Part shown: in pieces, positions 25,347-33,515 of the stretch
How the letters are laid out: the number at the start of each line of letters is the position of its first letter
Position numbering within the stretch: the first letter of the stretch is position 1
Source: Myxococcus sp.
GTDB taxonomy: Bacteria > Myxococcota > Myxococcia > Myxococcales > Myxococcaceae
NCBI GenBank assembly: GCA_014879945.1
Contig: JACSRE010000242.1
Span: 1-64,000 of the forward strand
Direction of reading: 5' to 3'
DNA: 64,000 nucleotides
Position numbers and translations under genes: made by a program
Notes under the pieces: generated by a model
The model's database searches: none
Seen by the model: only the letters and a program-made list of their open reading frames with translations
Told to the model about the DNA's origin: nothing

Positions 25347-26227
25347 TGGTGCTCACTCTGGTGCTGATCGCGGTGACGGGAGCCGGGCCGGTCGAGCCGA
25401 CGCCGCCCATCGCGCCGCTCGCCAAGACGCCCACCGTCGAGACGCCGAAGGCCCCCGAGAAGTCGGCGCCCGCCAGGGCCGCCGAAGCGCCCAGGCCGGC
25501 CGAGCCCGAGAAGCACGCGGAGCCAGCCACGCCCGGCGACGCGAAGCACGCCGAGGCCACGCCCGCTGGCAAACCGGCCCCCACTCCGCCGGGGAAAGAG
25601 GGCGCGCCCGCTCCTGCCCCAGAGAAGAAGTCCTCGAAGAAGCCCAACAAGAGCCCGCAGAAGCTCGCCGGAGCGCCAGAGACCGTCATGGAGCCCCAGG
25701 CGACGACGCCAGCCCTGACGAAGCGGGCCCTCTGTGGGGAATTGGTGAAGGCCGGCAACGAGCTGTCGGCGGCGCGCAAGAAGCTCGAAGACGACCGCAA
25801 GCAGTTCGAGGCGCAGAAGGGCGTGCTCGAGACGCTCGCGAAGGAGATCGAGAGCGCCCGCGCCGAGCTTCGCGCCGAGACCGAGAAGCTCGAGCAGCTG
25901 TTGGCGAAGCGGCCCCCGGGCACGCCGGGCACGGACGCGCCCGCGAACAACCAGGCGGCACCGCCGGCGCCGTCTCCGCAGCCGGTGGTCGCGAAGAACA
26001 ACGCCGAGCTCGACGCCCTGGCCAAGACGATGAAGTCGATGAACCCCGACGCTGCCGCGCTGCTGCTCCAGAAGTCCGACCTGCGGCTGGCGGCCTCGCT
26101 GCTCAAGCGCATGAAGCCCGCCGATGCCGGTGCGGTGATGAACCGCCTCAAGCCCGACCTGGCCGCCGAGCTGGTCGCGGCGATGGCCACGATGCCCAGC
26201 GCGCCGGCGAAGGGCGGAATTCGATGA
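25346..26227 (+). CDS. YlxF/MotE-like flagellar protein (MgtE_N domain) in place of FliJ
   Basis: 293 residues. I chose the GTG at 25346, which overlaps the fliI stop and begins a hydrophobic segment (MVLTLVLIAVTGAG), probably a signal peptide or anchor. Residues about 20-115 are Pro/Ala/Lys-rich and low complexity. A coiled coil spans about 130-192. The C-terminal ~65 residues match the MgtE-N-type domain of MotE/YlxF (AKTMKSMNPDAAALLLQ, VMNRLKPDLAAELVAAM). In Bacillus ylxF lies between fliJ and fliK; here fliJ is absent. MotE acts as a periplasmic chaperone of a motor protein in Sinorhizobium. The exact role here is inferred. Confidence 0.82.
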   Translation: MVLTLVLIAVTGAGPVEPTPPIAPLAKTPTVETPKAPEKSAPARAAEAPRPAEPEKHAEPATPGDAKHAEATPAGKPAPTPPGKEGAPAPAPEKKSSKKPNKSPQKLAGAPETVMEPQATTPALTKRALCGELVKAGNELSAARKKLEDDRKQFEAQKGVLETLAKEIESARAELRAETEKLEQLLAKRPPGTPGTDAPANNQAAPPAPSPQPVVAKNNAELDALAKTMKSMNPDAAALLLQKSDLRLAASLLKRMKPADAGAVMNRLKPDLAAELVAAMATMPSAPAKGGIR

Positions 26228-27552
26228 AGCTCCGCGTGGGTGAACCGGCGCCCCCCCCCGGACCGCACGAGGCGATCGCGCCCAGGCGTGGCGCCACGGT
26301 CACCCGCGCCGCGTTCAGCCGCGAGCTGGCGAGCGCGAAGGCGTCGGAGGCGACCGGCCAGCCCACGTTCTCGCGGCGCTCGACGGGCACCGCGCCGCAA
26401 CCGCCAGGGCGCGTCGAAGAGGTCGTGGGTGCCGAGCAGGCGAGCTCGAAGCGCACGCCGGGCCTGGTGCGTCAGCTCCGCGGGCAGCCGACCGCGAACG
26501 ACGACGCGGGCACGTCGAGCGGCGCGAAGGCCGACGTCGCAGAGCGCAAGCACGCGGAGGTCGCGCGCGGCCCGGGCTCGTCTCTCGACGCTGAAGCCGT
26601 CTCGGCCTTTGAGGTCGTGGAGCCGCGGCAGGCGCCGCTCACCCATGGCGTCGGCCCGTCGAACCACGTTGAGGGGTTCACCCACGAGGTCGCCACGCGC
26701 GACGACGATTCACTCTCGTCACCGAGCCCGGCGCTGGAAGAGGCCTCCTCCCAGGCGGCTCAGGCCGAAGCGCGTCCTTCGGCGCCGGCGCACCCGCAGC
26801 TCCCGCGGCAGGCCCCGCCCGCCGCCTCTGCATCTCCGGCCTCGCCCATGGTCACCCGGAGTATCGGCACGGCCGCGATGGACCTGAAGGGCGGCGCCGC
26901 ATCGAGTGAGTCGGCTGGTGGCGCGAAGACCCTCGACCTCCTGGCGCCTCCGGCAGTCCATGCGCAGGACTCAAAGCGCGCAGCTGCCCCAACCAGAAAC
27001 ACCGACCGCTCGTCAGGAGACTCCCGAGGAGAGCGCGAGCCCGCCAGGGACGATCGCCTGACGGCCGCCGCCCCGGTCGCGCCTGCGCCGTCAGCGCCTC
27101 CCGCGCCGGCACCCGAGCTCCGCAGCCGCCCCGCCGAGCCTGTCGGTGCCGCCGCGCCGCCGCCGCTGCCCAACGTCGCGCCCGCGCTCCTCGAGGACCC
27201 CTCGCTGCGGGTGGTGGTGCTGCCGAACATCGCGCGCGTTCACGTCGAGACGAGCGACGGCGGCTCCCTCTCGCTGCAGGTGAAGGTCCACGACGGAGTG
27301 ACTGACATTCGGGCCGCGGGCTCGGCCGCGTTGCTGGTCGACGCGCGCCAGGCCGAGCTGCGGCTCGCGCTCGCGCACGAGGGCCTGAAGATGGGCACCT
27401 TCGATCTCACGCAGTCTGACTCTGGGAGCAGACACCACCAGCCGCACGCGCCCGCCGAGCCGCCTGCTCCGCCGCGCCGGGCCGCGCCGCCCCCGTCGCC
27501 CTCGACGGCTCCCCTCCTCCGCGCCGACGGGCGCCTCTCCGTGAAGGCCTGA
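26224..27552 (+). CDS. fliK: Flagellar hook-length control protein FliK (divergent)
   Basis: 442 residues. FliK measures hook length and switches the export gate. About 320 N-terminal residues are low-complexity, Ala/Pro/Ser-rich, consistent with the unfolded ruler part. Residues about 335-400 carry the conserved C-terminal fold: VHVETSDGGSLSLQVKVHDG, then DARQAELRLALAHEGLKMG. Sequence identity to known FliK is low; position between ylxF and flgD supports the call. The ATG overlaps the previous gene by 4 bases. The final ~45 residues are again Pro-rich. Confidence 0.85.
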   Translation: MKLRVGEPAPPPGPHEAIAPRRGATVTRAAFSRELASAKASEATGQPTFSRRSTGTAPQPPGRVEEVVGAEQASSKRTPGLVRQLRGQPTANDDAGTSSGAKADVAERKHAEVARGPGSSLDAEAVSAFEVVEPRQAPLTHGVGPSNHVEGFTHEVATRDDDSLSSPSPALEEASSQAAQAEARPSAPAHPQLPRQAPPAASASPASPMVTRSIGTAAMDLKGGAASSESAGGAKTLDLLAPPAVHAQDSKRAAAPTRNTDRSSGDSRGEREPARDDRLTAAAPVAPAPSAPPAPAPELRSRPAEPVGAAAPPPLPNVAPALLEDPSLRVVVLPNIARVHVETSDGGSLSLQVKVHDGVTDIRAAGSAALLVDARQAELRLALAHEGLKMGTFDLTQSDSGSRHHQPHAPAEPPAPPRRAAPPPSPSTAPLLRADGRLSVKA

Positions 27553-27556
27553 TCTC

Positions 27557-28246
27557 ATGACCCAAGCGCTCTCTGCCCTCGCAGGAATCGGCCCCAGCTC
27601 CGCGACGCCGCAAGGCTCGAACAAGCTCGGGAAAGAGGAGTTCTTGAAGCTCCTCACCACGCAACTGGCCAACCAGGATCCGCTCGACCCCGTCGACAAC
27701 CAGGCCTTCATCGCCCAGCTCGCCCAGTTCGCGACCGTCGAGCAGCAGTCGCAGATGAACTCGACCCTCGAGTCGCTGCTGGTGGCCCAGGCCTCGAGCA
27801 ACCAGACCAACGTCGCGGTGCTGGTCGGCAAAGAAGTCAGCTTCAAGTCGAACGAGGTCGCGCTGCCCGCCATGGGCCAGGTCGAGGTGCACGGCAAGCT
27901 GAGCGACGCCTCGACGAAGGTGAGCGCGATCATCAAGGACCAGAACGGCAAGACCGTTCGAACCCTGGTGCTGACGGGCGACCGCGCCGCGGGCGAGTTC
28001 TCGTTCAAGTGGGACGGCCTGGACTCGAACGGGCAGCGCGCCAACGCCGGCAACTACACCGTCACCCTCACCGCGGCAGACAAGGACAACAAGGCGGTGC
28101 CCGTGTCGACCAGCGGCAAGGGCCGCGCGACTGGCGTGTCCTTCGCAGAGGGCTACCCGCAGCTCATCATCAACGGCGTCCGGGTTCGGCTCTCGGACGT
28201 TCTCGAAGTTCATGAGCCGAGCTCAAACACCACCAACACGCCCTAG
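27557..28246 (+). CDS. flgD: Hook assembly scaffold protein FlgD
   Basis: 229 residues. FlgD caps the growing hook and is discarded when the hook is finished. The N-terminus has the FlgD signature KEEFLKLLTTQLANQDPLDP (about 25-44), then NQAFIAQLAQFATVEQ. The C-terminal half has the FlgD Ig-like/tudor fold with FSFKWDGLDSNGQRANAGNY. It lies 4 bases after fliK and 8 bases before flgE. Confidence 0.97.
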   Translation: MTQALSALAGIGPSSATPQGSNKLGKEEFLKLLTTQLANQDPLDPVDNQAFIAQLAQFATVEQQSQMNSTLESLLVAQASSNQTNVAVLVGKEVSFKSNEVALPAMGQVEVHGKLSDASTKVSAIIKDQNGKTVRTLVLTGDRAAGEFSFKWDGLDSNGQRANAGNYTVTLTAADKDNKAVPVSTSGKGRATGVSFAEGYPQLIINGVRVRLSDVLEVHEPSSNTTNTP

Positions 28247-28254
28247 GAGGGGAC

Positions 28255-29550
28255 ATGTCGCTGCTCACGTCACTCAACACCGGAACGTCAGGTCTTCAGG
28301 CCGCCAGCCAGGATCTCAACGTCATCGGTGACAACATCGCCAACGCGAACACCATCGGCTTCAAGGCCTCGCGCGCCGCCTTCCAGGACGCCCTGCTCCA
28401 GCAGGTGATCGGCGCGCCCGGCGGCGGACAACTGGGTCTCGGCACGAACCTGCAGTCCATTCAGCGAATCATCACGCAGGGCGCGCTCTCGAACACCGGC
28501 CAGGTCACCGACCTCGCGCTCCAGGGCAGCGGCTTCTTCCTGATGCGCGGCAACTACAACGGCGCCAACGGCCAGTTCTATTCGCGCGCCGGCCAGTTCA
28601 CGATCGACAAGACGGGCTACCTCACCAACCTCGACTCGCTGCGGCTGCAGGGCTACCCGGCGGACTCGCGGGGCAACGTGCAGGGCACGCTCGGCGACCT
28701 GCAGGTGGGCAACGCCACCTCGCTCGCGAACCCGACCTCGAAGGTCACCATGAAGGCCAAGCTCGACCCGAACGCCCCGGTCCTCACGTTCGACCCGCTC
28801 GACGCGGGCAACACCTCGAACTTCAGCTCGTCGGTGACGGTCTACGACTCGCTCGGACAGGACTACCCGGTGACGGTGTACTGGAACCGCACCGCGGCGG
28901 GCGCGTGGGACTGGCACGCCATGGTTCCGGACGGCGCGGCGGTCGCTGGCGGCACCGCGAACCAGCCCTACGAGATCGCCACCGGCACGGCCACCTTCGA
29001 CACCCAGGGCCGCCTCGACACCGTCACCCAGACCGCGAACTTCAACCCCCTCAACGCCGTCAACCCCCAGCCGCTCACCTTCGACTTCGGTGACGACCTG
29101 GCCAGCGGCGGCACCGGCCTCAACGGCGTGGTGCAGAACGTCGGCGGCAATGGCAGCGAGCTCACCTTCACCAGCCAGGACGGCAACTCGGCCGGCTCGC
29201 TGGCGTCGATTCAGATCAACAACAAGGGCGAGGTGCTGGGCGCCTTCACCAACGGCAGCACCCGCATCCTCGGGCAGGTCGCGGTCGCCGACTTCGAGGC
29301 GGCTGACAAGCTGACCCGCATCGGAGGCAACCTGCTGGCCGAGTCGAGCGACTCGGGTCAGCCCACCATCGGCGCGCCGGCTGAGGGTGGCCGCGCCAGC
29401 ATCGCCGCGGGGGCGCTCGAGCAGTCGAACGTCGATCTCGCCAACGAGTTCGTGCGCATGATCGCGGCGCAGCGCGGCTTCCAGGCGAACTCCAAGACGA
29501 TCACCACCGCCGACCAGCTGCTCGGCGAGCTCATGCAGCTCAAGCGATAG
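28255..29550 (+). CDS. flgE: Flagellar hook protein FlgE
   Basis: 431 residues. FlgE is the hook subunit. It starts with SLNTGTSGLQAASQDLNVIG and DNIANANTIGFKASRA, the rod/hook signature. It ends with VDLANEFVRMIAAQRGFQANS and LGELMQLKR, the conserved D0 helix. The internal region carries the FlgE D1/D2 pattern (VTVYDSLGQDYPVTVYW). The ATG follows taggagggg, a strong ribosome-binding site, as expected for a highly expressed structural protein. A strong hairpin follows. Confidence 0.97.
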   Translation: MSLLTSLNTGTSGLQAASQDLNVIGDNIANANTIGFKASRAAFQDALLQQVIGAPGGGQLGLGTNLQSIQRIITQGALSNTGQVTDLALQGSGFFLMRGNYNGANGQFYSRAGQFTIDKTGYLTNLDSLRLQGYPADSRGNVQGTLGDLQVGNATSLANPTSKVTMKAKLDPNAPVLTFDPLDAGNTSNFSSSVTVYDSLGQDYPVTVYWNRTAAGAWDWHAMVPDGAAVAGGTANQPYEIATGTATFDTQGRLDTVTQTANFNPLNAVNPQPLTFDFGDDLASGGTGLNGVVQNVGGNGSELTFTSQDGNSAGSLASIQINNKGEVLGAFTNGSTRILGQVAVADFEAADKLTRIGGNLLAESSDSGQPTIGAPAEGGRASIAAGALEQSNVDLANEFVRMIAAQRGFQANSKTITTADQLLGELMQLKR

Positions 29551-29568
29551 TCAGCGAACGCCGCCCCT

Positions 29569-29605
29569 GACGCCGTGAGCGACGCTCCTGCTCGCTCACG
29601 GCGTC
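29569..29605 (+). terminator. Strong hairpin after flgE
   Basis: GACGCCGTGAGCGA (29569-29582) and TCGCTCACGGCGTC (29592-29605) pair perfectly over 14 bp around a 9-base loop. No T-run follows, so it may be a terminator of the GC-rich type, an attenuator, or an mRNA stabiliser that lowers downstream expression relative to hook protein. Confidence 0.65.
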
Positions 29606-29624
29606 GTCGTGTTCGGCCCCTGCC

Positions 29625-29640
29625 CGTCAGGAGCCTGACG
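29625..29640. promoter_or_regulatory. Dyad upstream of flbD (candidate operator)
   Basis: CGTCAGG-AG-CCTGACG is a 7-bp perfect inverted repeat with a 2-base centre, about 50 bases before flbD and 20 bases after the flgE hairpin. Tight spacing suits a dimeric DNA-binding protein better than an RNA hairpin. Function is not established. Confidence 0.4.
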
Positions 29641-29692
29641 CGACTGAAGAGCGACGCGCGACGTGCCGAAGCAAGAACACAAGGGGTGCGCC

Positions 29693-29905
29693 GTGATCAT
29701 TCTCACCCGGCTCGACGGAAAGAGTGTGGCCGTGAACGAAGACCTGCTGGTGTTCGCCGAACAGACGCCCGACACCGTGCTGACGATGTCGTCGGGGCAA
29801 CGGCTGATGGTGAAGGAGCCGATCGCCGACGTCGTCGAGCGCATCGCCAGCTTCCGCCGGGCGTGCGCCGCGCCGGTGCTGCCCCAGGGAGTGAGCCATG
29901 GATAA
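29693..29905 (+). CDS. flbD: FlbD/SwrD family small flagellar protein
   Basis: 70 residues from the GTG at 29693, which follows aaggggtgcgcc; an in-frame ATG at 29663 would add ten poorly conserved residues. VIILTRLDGKSVAVNEDLL and IESTP-type strands (EQTPDTVLTMSSGQRLMVKE) identify PF06289. The Bacillus member SwrD raises flagellar motor power and lies at the same place in the fla/che operon. This small FlbD is not the Caulobacter transcription factor of the same name. It overlaps motA by 8 bases, which fits a job linked to the stator. Confidence 0.92.
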   Translation: MIILTRLDGKSVAVNEDLLVFAEQTPDTVLTMSSGQRLMVKEPIADVVERIASFRRACAAPVLPQGVSHG

Positions 29906-30674
29906 GACGACGATCCCCGGCATCCTGTTCGGCATCGGCATGATCCTCCTGGGGCAGAAGCTCGAAGGCGGTCACGCCGGCTCGCTCATTCAGGCGACCG
30001 CCTTCATCATCGTGGTCGGCGGCACGGCGGGCGCGGTGCTCGTCTCGTACCCCTTGAGCGAGGTGATCAGCAGCATCAAGGGCGTGAAGATGGCGCTCCA
30101 GGAGAAGCCGTCGGACACCGTCTCGCTGATCAACCAGCTGGTCGAGCTCGCCACCGTCGCCCGACGAGACGGCGTGCTGGCGCTCGAGAGCAAGCTCAAC
30201 GACGTGAAGGACCCCTTCCTCAAGCGCTCGCTGGGGTTCCTGGTCGACGGCGTCGAGGCCACCGTGGCCCGTGACACCCTCGAGACCGAGATCGAGATCG
30301 AGGCCGAAGAAGACACGGTGAAGGCGAAGTTCTGGGGCGACTTCGGCGCGCTCTGCCCGACCGTCGGCGTGCTCGGCGCCGTGCTCGGCCTCATTCACGT
30401 CATGGAGAACCTCGACAACCCCGCGGCCCTCGGCCCCGGCATCGCCGTCGCCTTCGTCGCGACGGTGTACGGCGTCGGCGTCGCCAACCTGATGGCCCTG
30501 CCGCTGTCGAACAAGATCAAGCGGAAGATCGCCATCGAGAAGGAGCGCAAGACGCTGATCGCCGAGGGCGTGCTGGCGATTCAGGAAGGGCTCAACCCGC
30601 GAATCCTCGAAGAGAAGCTCAAGAGCTACGGCGGCCACCACGCCAGGCACATGACGTCGTCCGACAAGAAGTGA
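29898..30674 (+). CDS. motA: Flagellar stator protein MotA
   Basis: 258 residues. MotA forms the ion channel pentamer of the stator around MotB. Four transmembrane segments are visible: about residues 5-20, 32-50, 150-170 and 178-198. The cytoplasmic loop (about 55-145) carries the charged residues that act on FliG. The motif WGDFGALCPTVGVLGAVLGL and GPGIAVAFVATVYGVGVANL are typical of MotA. The pairing with motB and a flagellar context excludes ExbB/TolQ. Confidence 0.96.
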   Translation: MDKTTIPGILFGIGMILLGQKLEGGHAGSLIQATAFIIVVGGTAGAVLVSYPLSEVISSIKGVKMALQEKPSDTVSLINQLVELATVARRDGVLALESKLNDVKDPFLKRSLGFLVDGVEATVARDTLETEIEIEAEEDTVKAKFWGDFGALCPTVGVLGAVLGLIHVMENLDNPAALGPGIAVAFVATVYGVGVANLMALPLSNKIKRKIAIEKERKTLIAEGVLAIQEGLNPRILEEKLKSYGGHHARHMTSSDKK

Positions 30675-30702
30675 GCGGCGTCACCGCGCTCGAGGAGCCG
30701 CC

Positions 30703-31482
30703 ATGGCGAAGAAGCACAAGCATGAAGAGCACGAGAACCATGAGCGGTGGGTCATCAGCTACGCCGACCTCGTCACCCTGCTCTTCGCGCTCTTCGTGGT
30801 GCTCTACGCCTCGAGCAAGGTCGACACCAACAAGCTCGCCGAGACCAGCCAGTCGATGCGCTGGGCGCTGAACTTCAAGGGCGAAGGCGGCATCACCCGG
30901 CTGTCGATCTTCAAGGGGCCGCCCACCGAGGGCGGCTGCGTGACCAACACCGGCACCAACCCCATCTCGAGCCCCGTCGACCGGCGCGTGCTCGAGCAGC
31001 AGCGCAAGCGCATGGAGAAGATGATCAGGCCGTTCTTGATCGAGCGCACCAAGTCGCCCACCGTCACCTTCGAGATCGAGAACGGGCGGCTGCGGCTTCG
31101 CCTGGCGGCCATGCGCTTCTTCGACCCGGCCTCGTCGTCGCTGCGCCCCGAGGCCATCGCGCTGCTCGACGCCATCGCCGACGAGCTGGTCACCTCGAAG
31201 CAGAACATTCGGGTCGAGGGCCACACCGATGACGAGCCGGTTCGAAACACCCGCTTCAAGAGTAACTGGGATCTGTCGGCGTCACGGGCGGCGACGGTGG
31301 TGTCGTATCTCGAAAAGGCCCACCGCATCGCACCCACGAGGCTGATGGCCGCGGGCCTGGGTGCACAGAACCCGCTGGTGTCGAACGACACCCCAGAGCA
31401 CCGGGAAATGAACCGCCGAATCGAGCTGGTCCTCGAGATTCCACCCGCTGATCCGAGGGCTTACGCCCCGCCAACCCCGTGA
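30703..31482 (+). CDS. motB: Flagellar stator protein MotB
   Basis: 259 residues. A short positively charged N-terminus leads to one transmembrane helix with the ion-binding Asp22 in ISYADLVTLLFALFVVLYA. The plug/linker region follows, then an OmpA-type peptidoglycan-binding domain (about 140-250) with VEGHTDDEPVR, DLSASRAATVVSYL and NRRIELVLE. Whether protons or sodium drive it cannot be told reliably from the sequence. It follows motA by 28 bases. Confidence 0.96.
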   Translation: MAKKHKHEEHENHERWVISYADLVTLLFALFVVLYASSKVDTNKLAETSQSMRWALNFKGEGGITRLSIFKGPPTEGGCVTNTGTNPISSPVDRRVLEQQRKRMEKMIRPFLIERTKSPTVTFEIENGRLRLRLAAMRFFDPASSSLRPEAIALLDAIADELVTSKQNIRVEGHTDDEPVRNTRFKSNWDLSASRAATVVSYLEKAHRIAPTRLMAAGLGAQNPLVSNDTPEHREMNRRIELVLEIPPADPRAYAPPTP

Positions 31483-31490
31483 CGCGTCAG

Positions 31491-31506
31491 GGGCACGACC
31501 GTTGCG
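31491..31506 (+). promoter_or_regulatory. Sigma-54 promoter in the motB-fliL gap
   Basis: GGGCACGACCGTTGCG keeps the invariant GG and GC with 10 bases between them and matches GGCAC-N5-TTGC exactly. Only the first T of the consensus is G. Predicted initiation is near 31517, about 3 bases before the annotated fliL ATG. It would start an fliL-to-fliA transcript under the activator encoded at 16000. Confidence 0.62.
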
Positions 31507-31519
31507 TTGAGCCCCCGGC

Positions 31520-32074
31520 ATGAGCGAGGAGAAGACCGCAGATGCTGAAGTCGCCGCGATGGCGGCGCAGGTGCGCCCCAGCCGCCTCGTTCCCGCGCTG
31601 ATCGGACTCAACAGCCTGATGTTGGTGGGCGTGATGGGGTTCCTGGCGATGAGCCGCGGGAGCCCGCCTGCCGCGGCCCCCTCGGAGGGCCACGAGGCCG
31701 CGGAGCCGAAGGCCGACAAGGAGGCCGAGAAGCCCGCCGAGGGCAGCGACGGCAAGGCGGCCACCAAGGGCCTGGGGCCGCTGGTTCGGGTGGCCGACTT
31801 CGTCATCCACCTCCGCAACCCCGAGATCGATCGCTACGCGCGCCTCTCGTTCGACGTCGAGGTGATCGCCGACTCGGACCGCGACTCGCTCAACGCGCAC
31901 ATGCCGCGCGTGCGCGACGCCTTCATCAGCTACCTCTCCGATCGCACGCTCGAAGAGCTCCAGGGCGCCGAGGGCCTCAGCCGCACCAAAGAGGCCCTGC
32001 AGGCGCGCCTGCGTGAGCTGGTTCCCGAGGCGCGGGTTCGCCAGCTCTACATCTCTGACTTCGTCGTCCAGTAA
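31520..32074 (+). CDS. fliL: Flagellar basal body-associated protein FliL
   Basis: 184 residues. FliL surrounds and supports the stator. One transmembrane helix (about residues 22-45) is followed by an Ala/Glu/Lys-rich linker and the conserved periplasmic domain (about 83-184) with RYARLSFDVEVI and a final VRQLYISDFVVQ. The ATG at 31520 has no Shine-Dalgarno sequence and lies almost at the predicted sigma-54 start point. An in-frame ATG at 31559, just before the membrane helix, is a possible alternative start. Confidence 0.93.
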   Translation: MSEEKTADAEVAAMAAQVRPSRLVPALIGLNSLMLVGVMGFLAMSRGSPPAAAPSEGHEAAEPKADKEAEKPAEGSDGKAATKGLGPLVRVADFVIHLRNPEIDRYARLSFDVEVIADSDRDSLNAHMPRVRDAFISYLSDRTLEELQGAEGLSRTKEALQARLRELVPEARVRQLYISDFVVQ

Positions 32075-32088
32075 CCGGAGACGATTCC

Positions 32089-33144
32089 ATGGCCGGCGCG
32101 CTGCTCAACACCGACGAGATCAACGCCCTGATGACGGCCATTCAGGACGGCAAGGTCGCGCCAGAGGCGGGCCCGTCGACCCGCGACACGGCGACCAACT
32201 ACGATCTCACCGGCCAGGACCGCATCATTCATCGGCAGATGCCGACCCTGGACGCGATCAACGAGCAGATCGCCACCATGTTCGGCATGGGCATCGCCGG
32301 CCGCACCCGCTTGGCCGTCCGCGTGACCTCGGGCCCCGCCTCGCAGCTGCGCTTCTCCGACTTCAACTCGCTGCTCGCGCCGCCGTCCACGGTGACGGTG
32401 ATGTCGCTGGGCAAGGGCGGCTCTCAGGCCCTGCTGGTGCTCGAGCCCGGCCTCGCAGACGCGATGATCGCCGCGGCGCTGGGCGACAAGCGTGGCCGCA
32501 CCGACGACGCCCCGGCGCCAGCGCCCGGTGCAGACGCGCGGCGCGACTTCACGATGGTGGAGCGAAACGTGCTCCGTCGGCTGATCGGCGTCTTCACCGA
32601 CGCCATGCAGACGGCCTGGCTGCCGGTGCTGCCGTTCAAGCCCGAGGTGCTCCGCTTCGAGGCCGACCCCCGGCTGGCCGTCATCGCGCCGTCGAACGAG
32701 ACCGCCGTGCTCTGCAGCTTCGAGCTCGAGGGCGCCATTCGTGGCGTCATTCAGCTCGCGCTGCCCTACACCGCGATCGAGCCGGCCCGGAAGGCGCTGA
32801 TGTCGCCCCCGAAGCTCACCTCGGTCTCCGACACCGAGTTCGCGTCGGCGCTGCGCGACGAGATCAAGCAGGTCGAGGTGAGCGTCGTGGCGGTGCTCGG
32901 GAAGACGCGCATGACGCTCCAGAACCTCCTCGACCTCGAGCCGGGCCACGTCTTGACCCTGGGCACCAGCGAGGGCGCGTCGCTCTCTGTCTGCGTGCAG
33001 GGGAAAGAGAAGTTCACCGGCCAGCCGAAGGTCGTCGGCGGGGCCCTCGCCATCGAGCTCGACACCGGCGCGGTCGCCGAGGTGCGGCGCTCGTTCGACG
33101 GCGGCGAGTCGCAGAGCACCGAACACAAGCCCAGAGCAGCCTGA
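32089..33144 (+). CDS. fliM: Flagellar motor switch protein FliM
   Basis: 351 residues. FliM is the C-ring protein that binds phospho-CheY. The N-terminal CheY-binding peptide is LLNTDEINALM (about 5-15). The middle CheC-like domain contains the FliM pattern up to about residue 250, and the C-terminal SpoA domain (about 265-345) binds FliN. Retention of the CheY-binding peptide implies chemotaxis control, although no che genes are nearby. It lies 14 bases after fliL. Confidence 0.96.
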   Translation: MAGALLNTDEINALMTAIQDGKVAPEAGPSTRDTATNYDLTGQDRIIHRQMPTLDAINEQIATMFGMGIAGRTRLAVRVTSGPASQLRFSDFNSLLAPPSTVTVMSLGKGGSQALLVLEPGLADAMIAAALGDKRGRTDDAPAPAPGADARRDFTMVERNVLRRLIGVFTDAMQTAWLPVLPFKPEVLRFEADPRLAVIAPSNETAVLCSFELEGAIRGVIQLALPYTAIEPARKALMSPPKLTSVSDTEFASALRDEIKQVEVSVVAVLGKTRMTLQNLLDLEPGHVLTLGTSEGASLSVCVQGKEKFTGQPKVVGGALAIELDTGAVAEVRRSFDGGESQSTEHKPRAA

Positions 33145-33154
33145 AGGAGTCGCC

Positions 33155-33469
33155 ATGTCAGACGTCGCGCAGGAAATCTCCAGACAGTCAGAGAGCCACG
33201 ACGTGTCCATTCGTCGGCTCGACTTGTTGCTCGACGTGCCGCTCGACGTCACGGTCGAGCTCGGGCGCTCGCGCATGTCGATTCAGGAGCTGCTGGGGTT
33301 GTCGCCCGGGAGCGTGATTCAGCTCGACAAGATCGCGGGCGAGCCGCTCGACATCATGGTGAACGACCGCCTGATCGCGCGCGGCGAGGCGGTGGTGATC
33401 AACGACAAGTTCGGCATTCGCATCACCGACATCGTCAGCACCGCCGAGCGCATCGCCCGCCTCCGCTGA
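33155..33469 (+). CDS. fliN: Flagellar motor switch protein FliN
   Basis: 104 residues, about the length of a minimal SpoA-domain FliN. Key segments are LLLDVPLDVTVELGRSRMSI, LLGLSPGSVIQLDKIAGEPL and VNDRLIARGEAVVINDKFGI, all typical. No CheC-like phosphatase part is present, so this is FliN rather than the Bacillus FliY. The ATG follows tgaaggagtcgcc. Confidence 0.97.
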   Translation: MSDVAQEISRQSESHDVSIRRLDLLLDVPLDVTVELGRSRMSIQELLGLSPGSVIQLDKIAGEPLDIMVNDRLIARGEAVVINDKFGIRITDIVSTAERIARLR

Positions 33470-33515
33470 AGCCGCCGTCTTCGTCACGCCTTCTTCATTC
33501 CCCGGGAGGGGACCC

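Noticed and set aside
25346-26227. Annotation of the post-fliI gene as fliJ
   Set aside because: The MgtE-N-type C-terminus, hydrophobic N-terminus and length of 293 residues fit YlxF/MotE, not the ~150-residue soluble FliJ.
29640-29692. Sigma-28 promoter before flbD (TGAAGAGC...GCCGAAGC)
   Set aside because: The -10 matches only GCCGA of GCCGATAA and the spacing is off by one; too weak to claim.
32013-33317. 434-codon plus-strand frame over fliL-fliM-fliN
   Set aside because: Arg/Ala/His-rich out-of-frame text; the three flagellar genes in the other frames match known families along their whole length.
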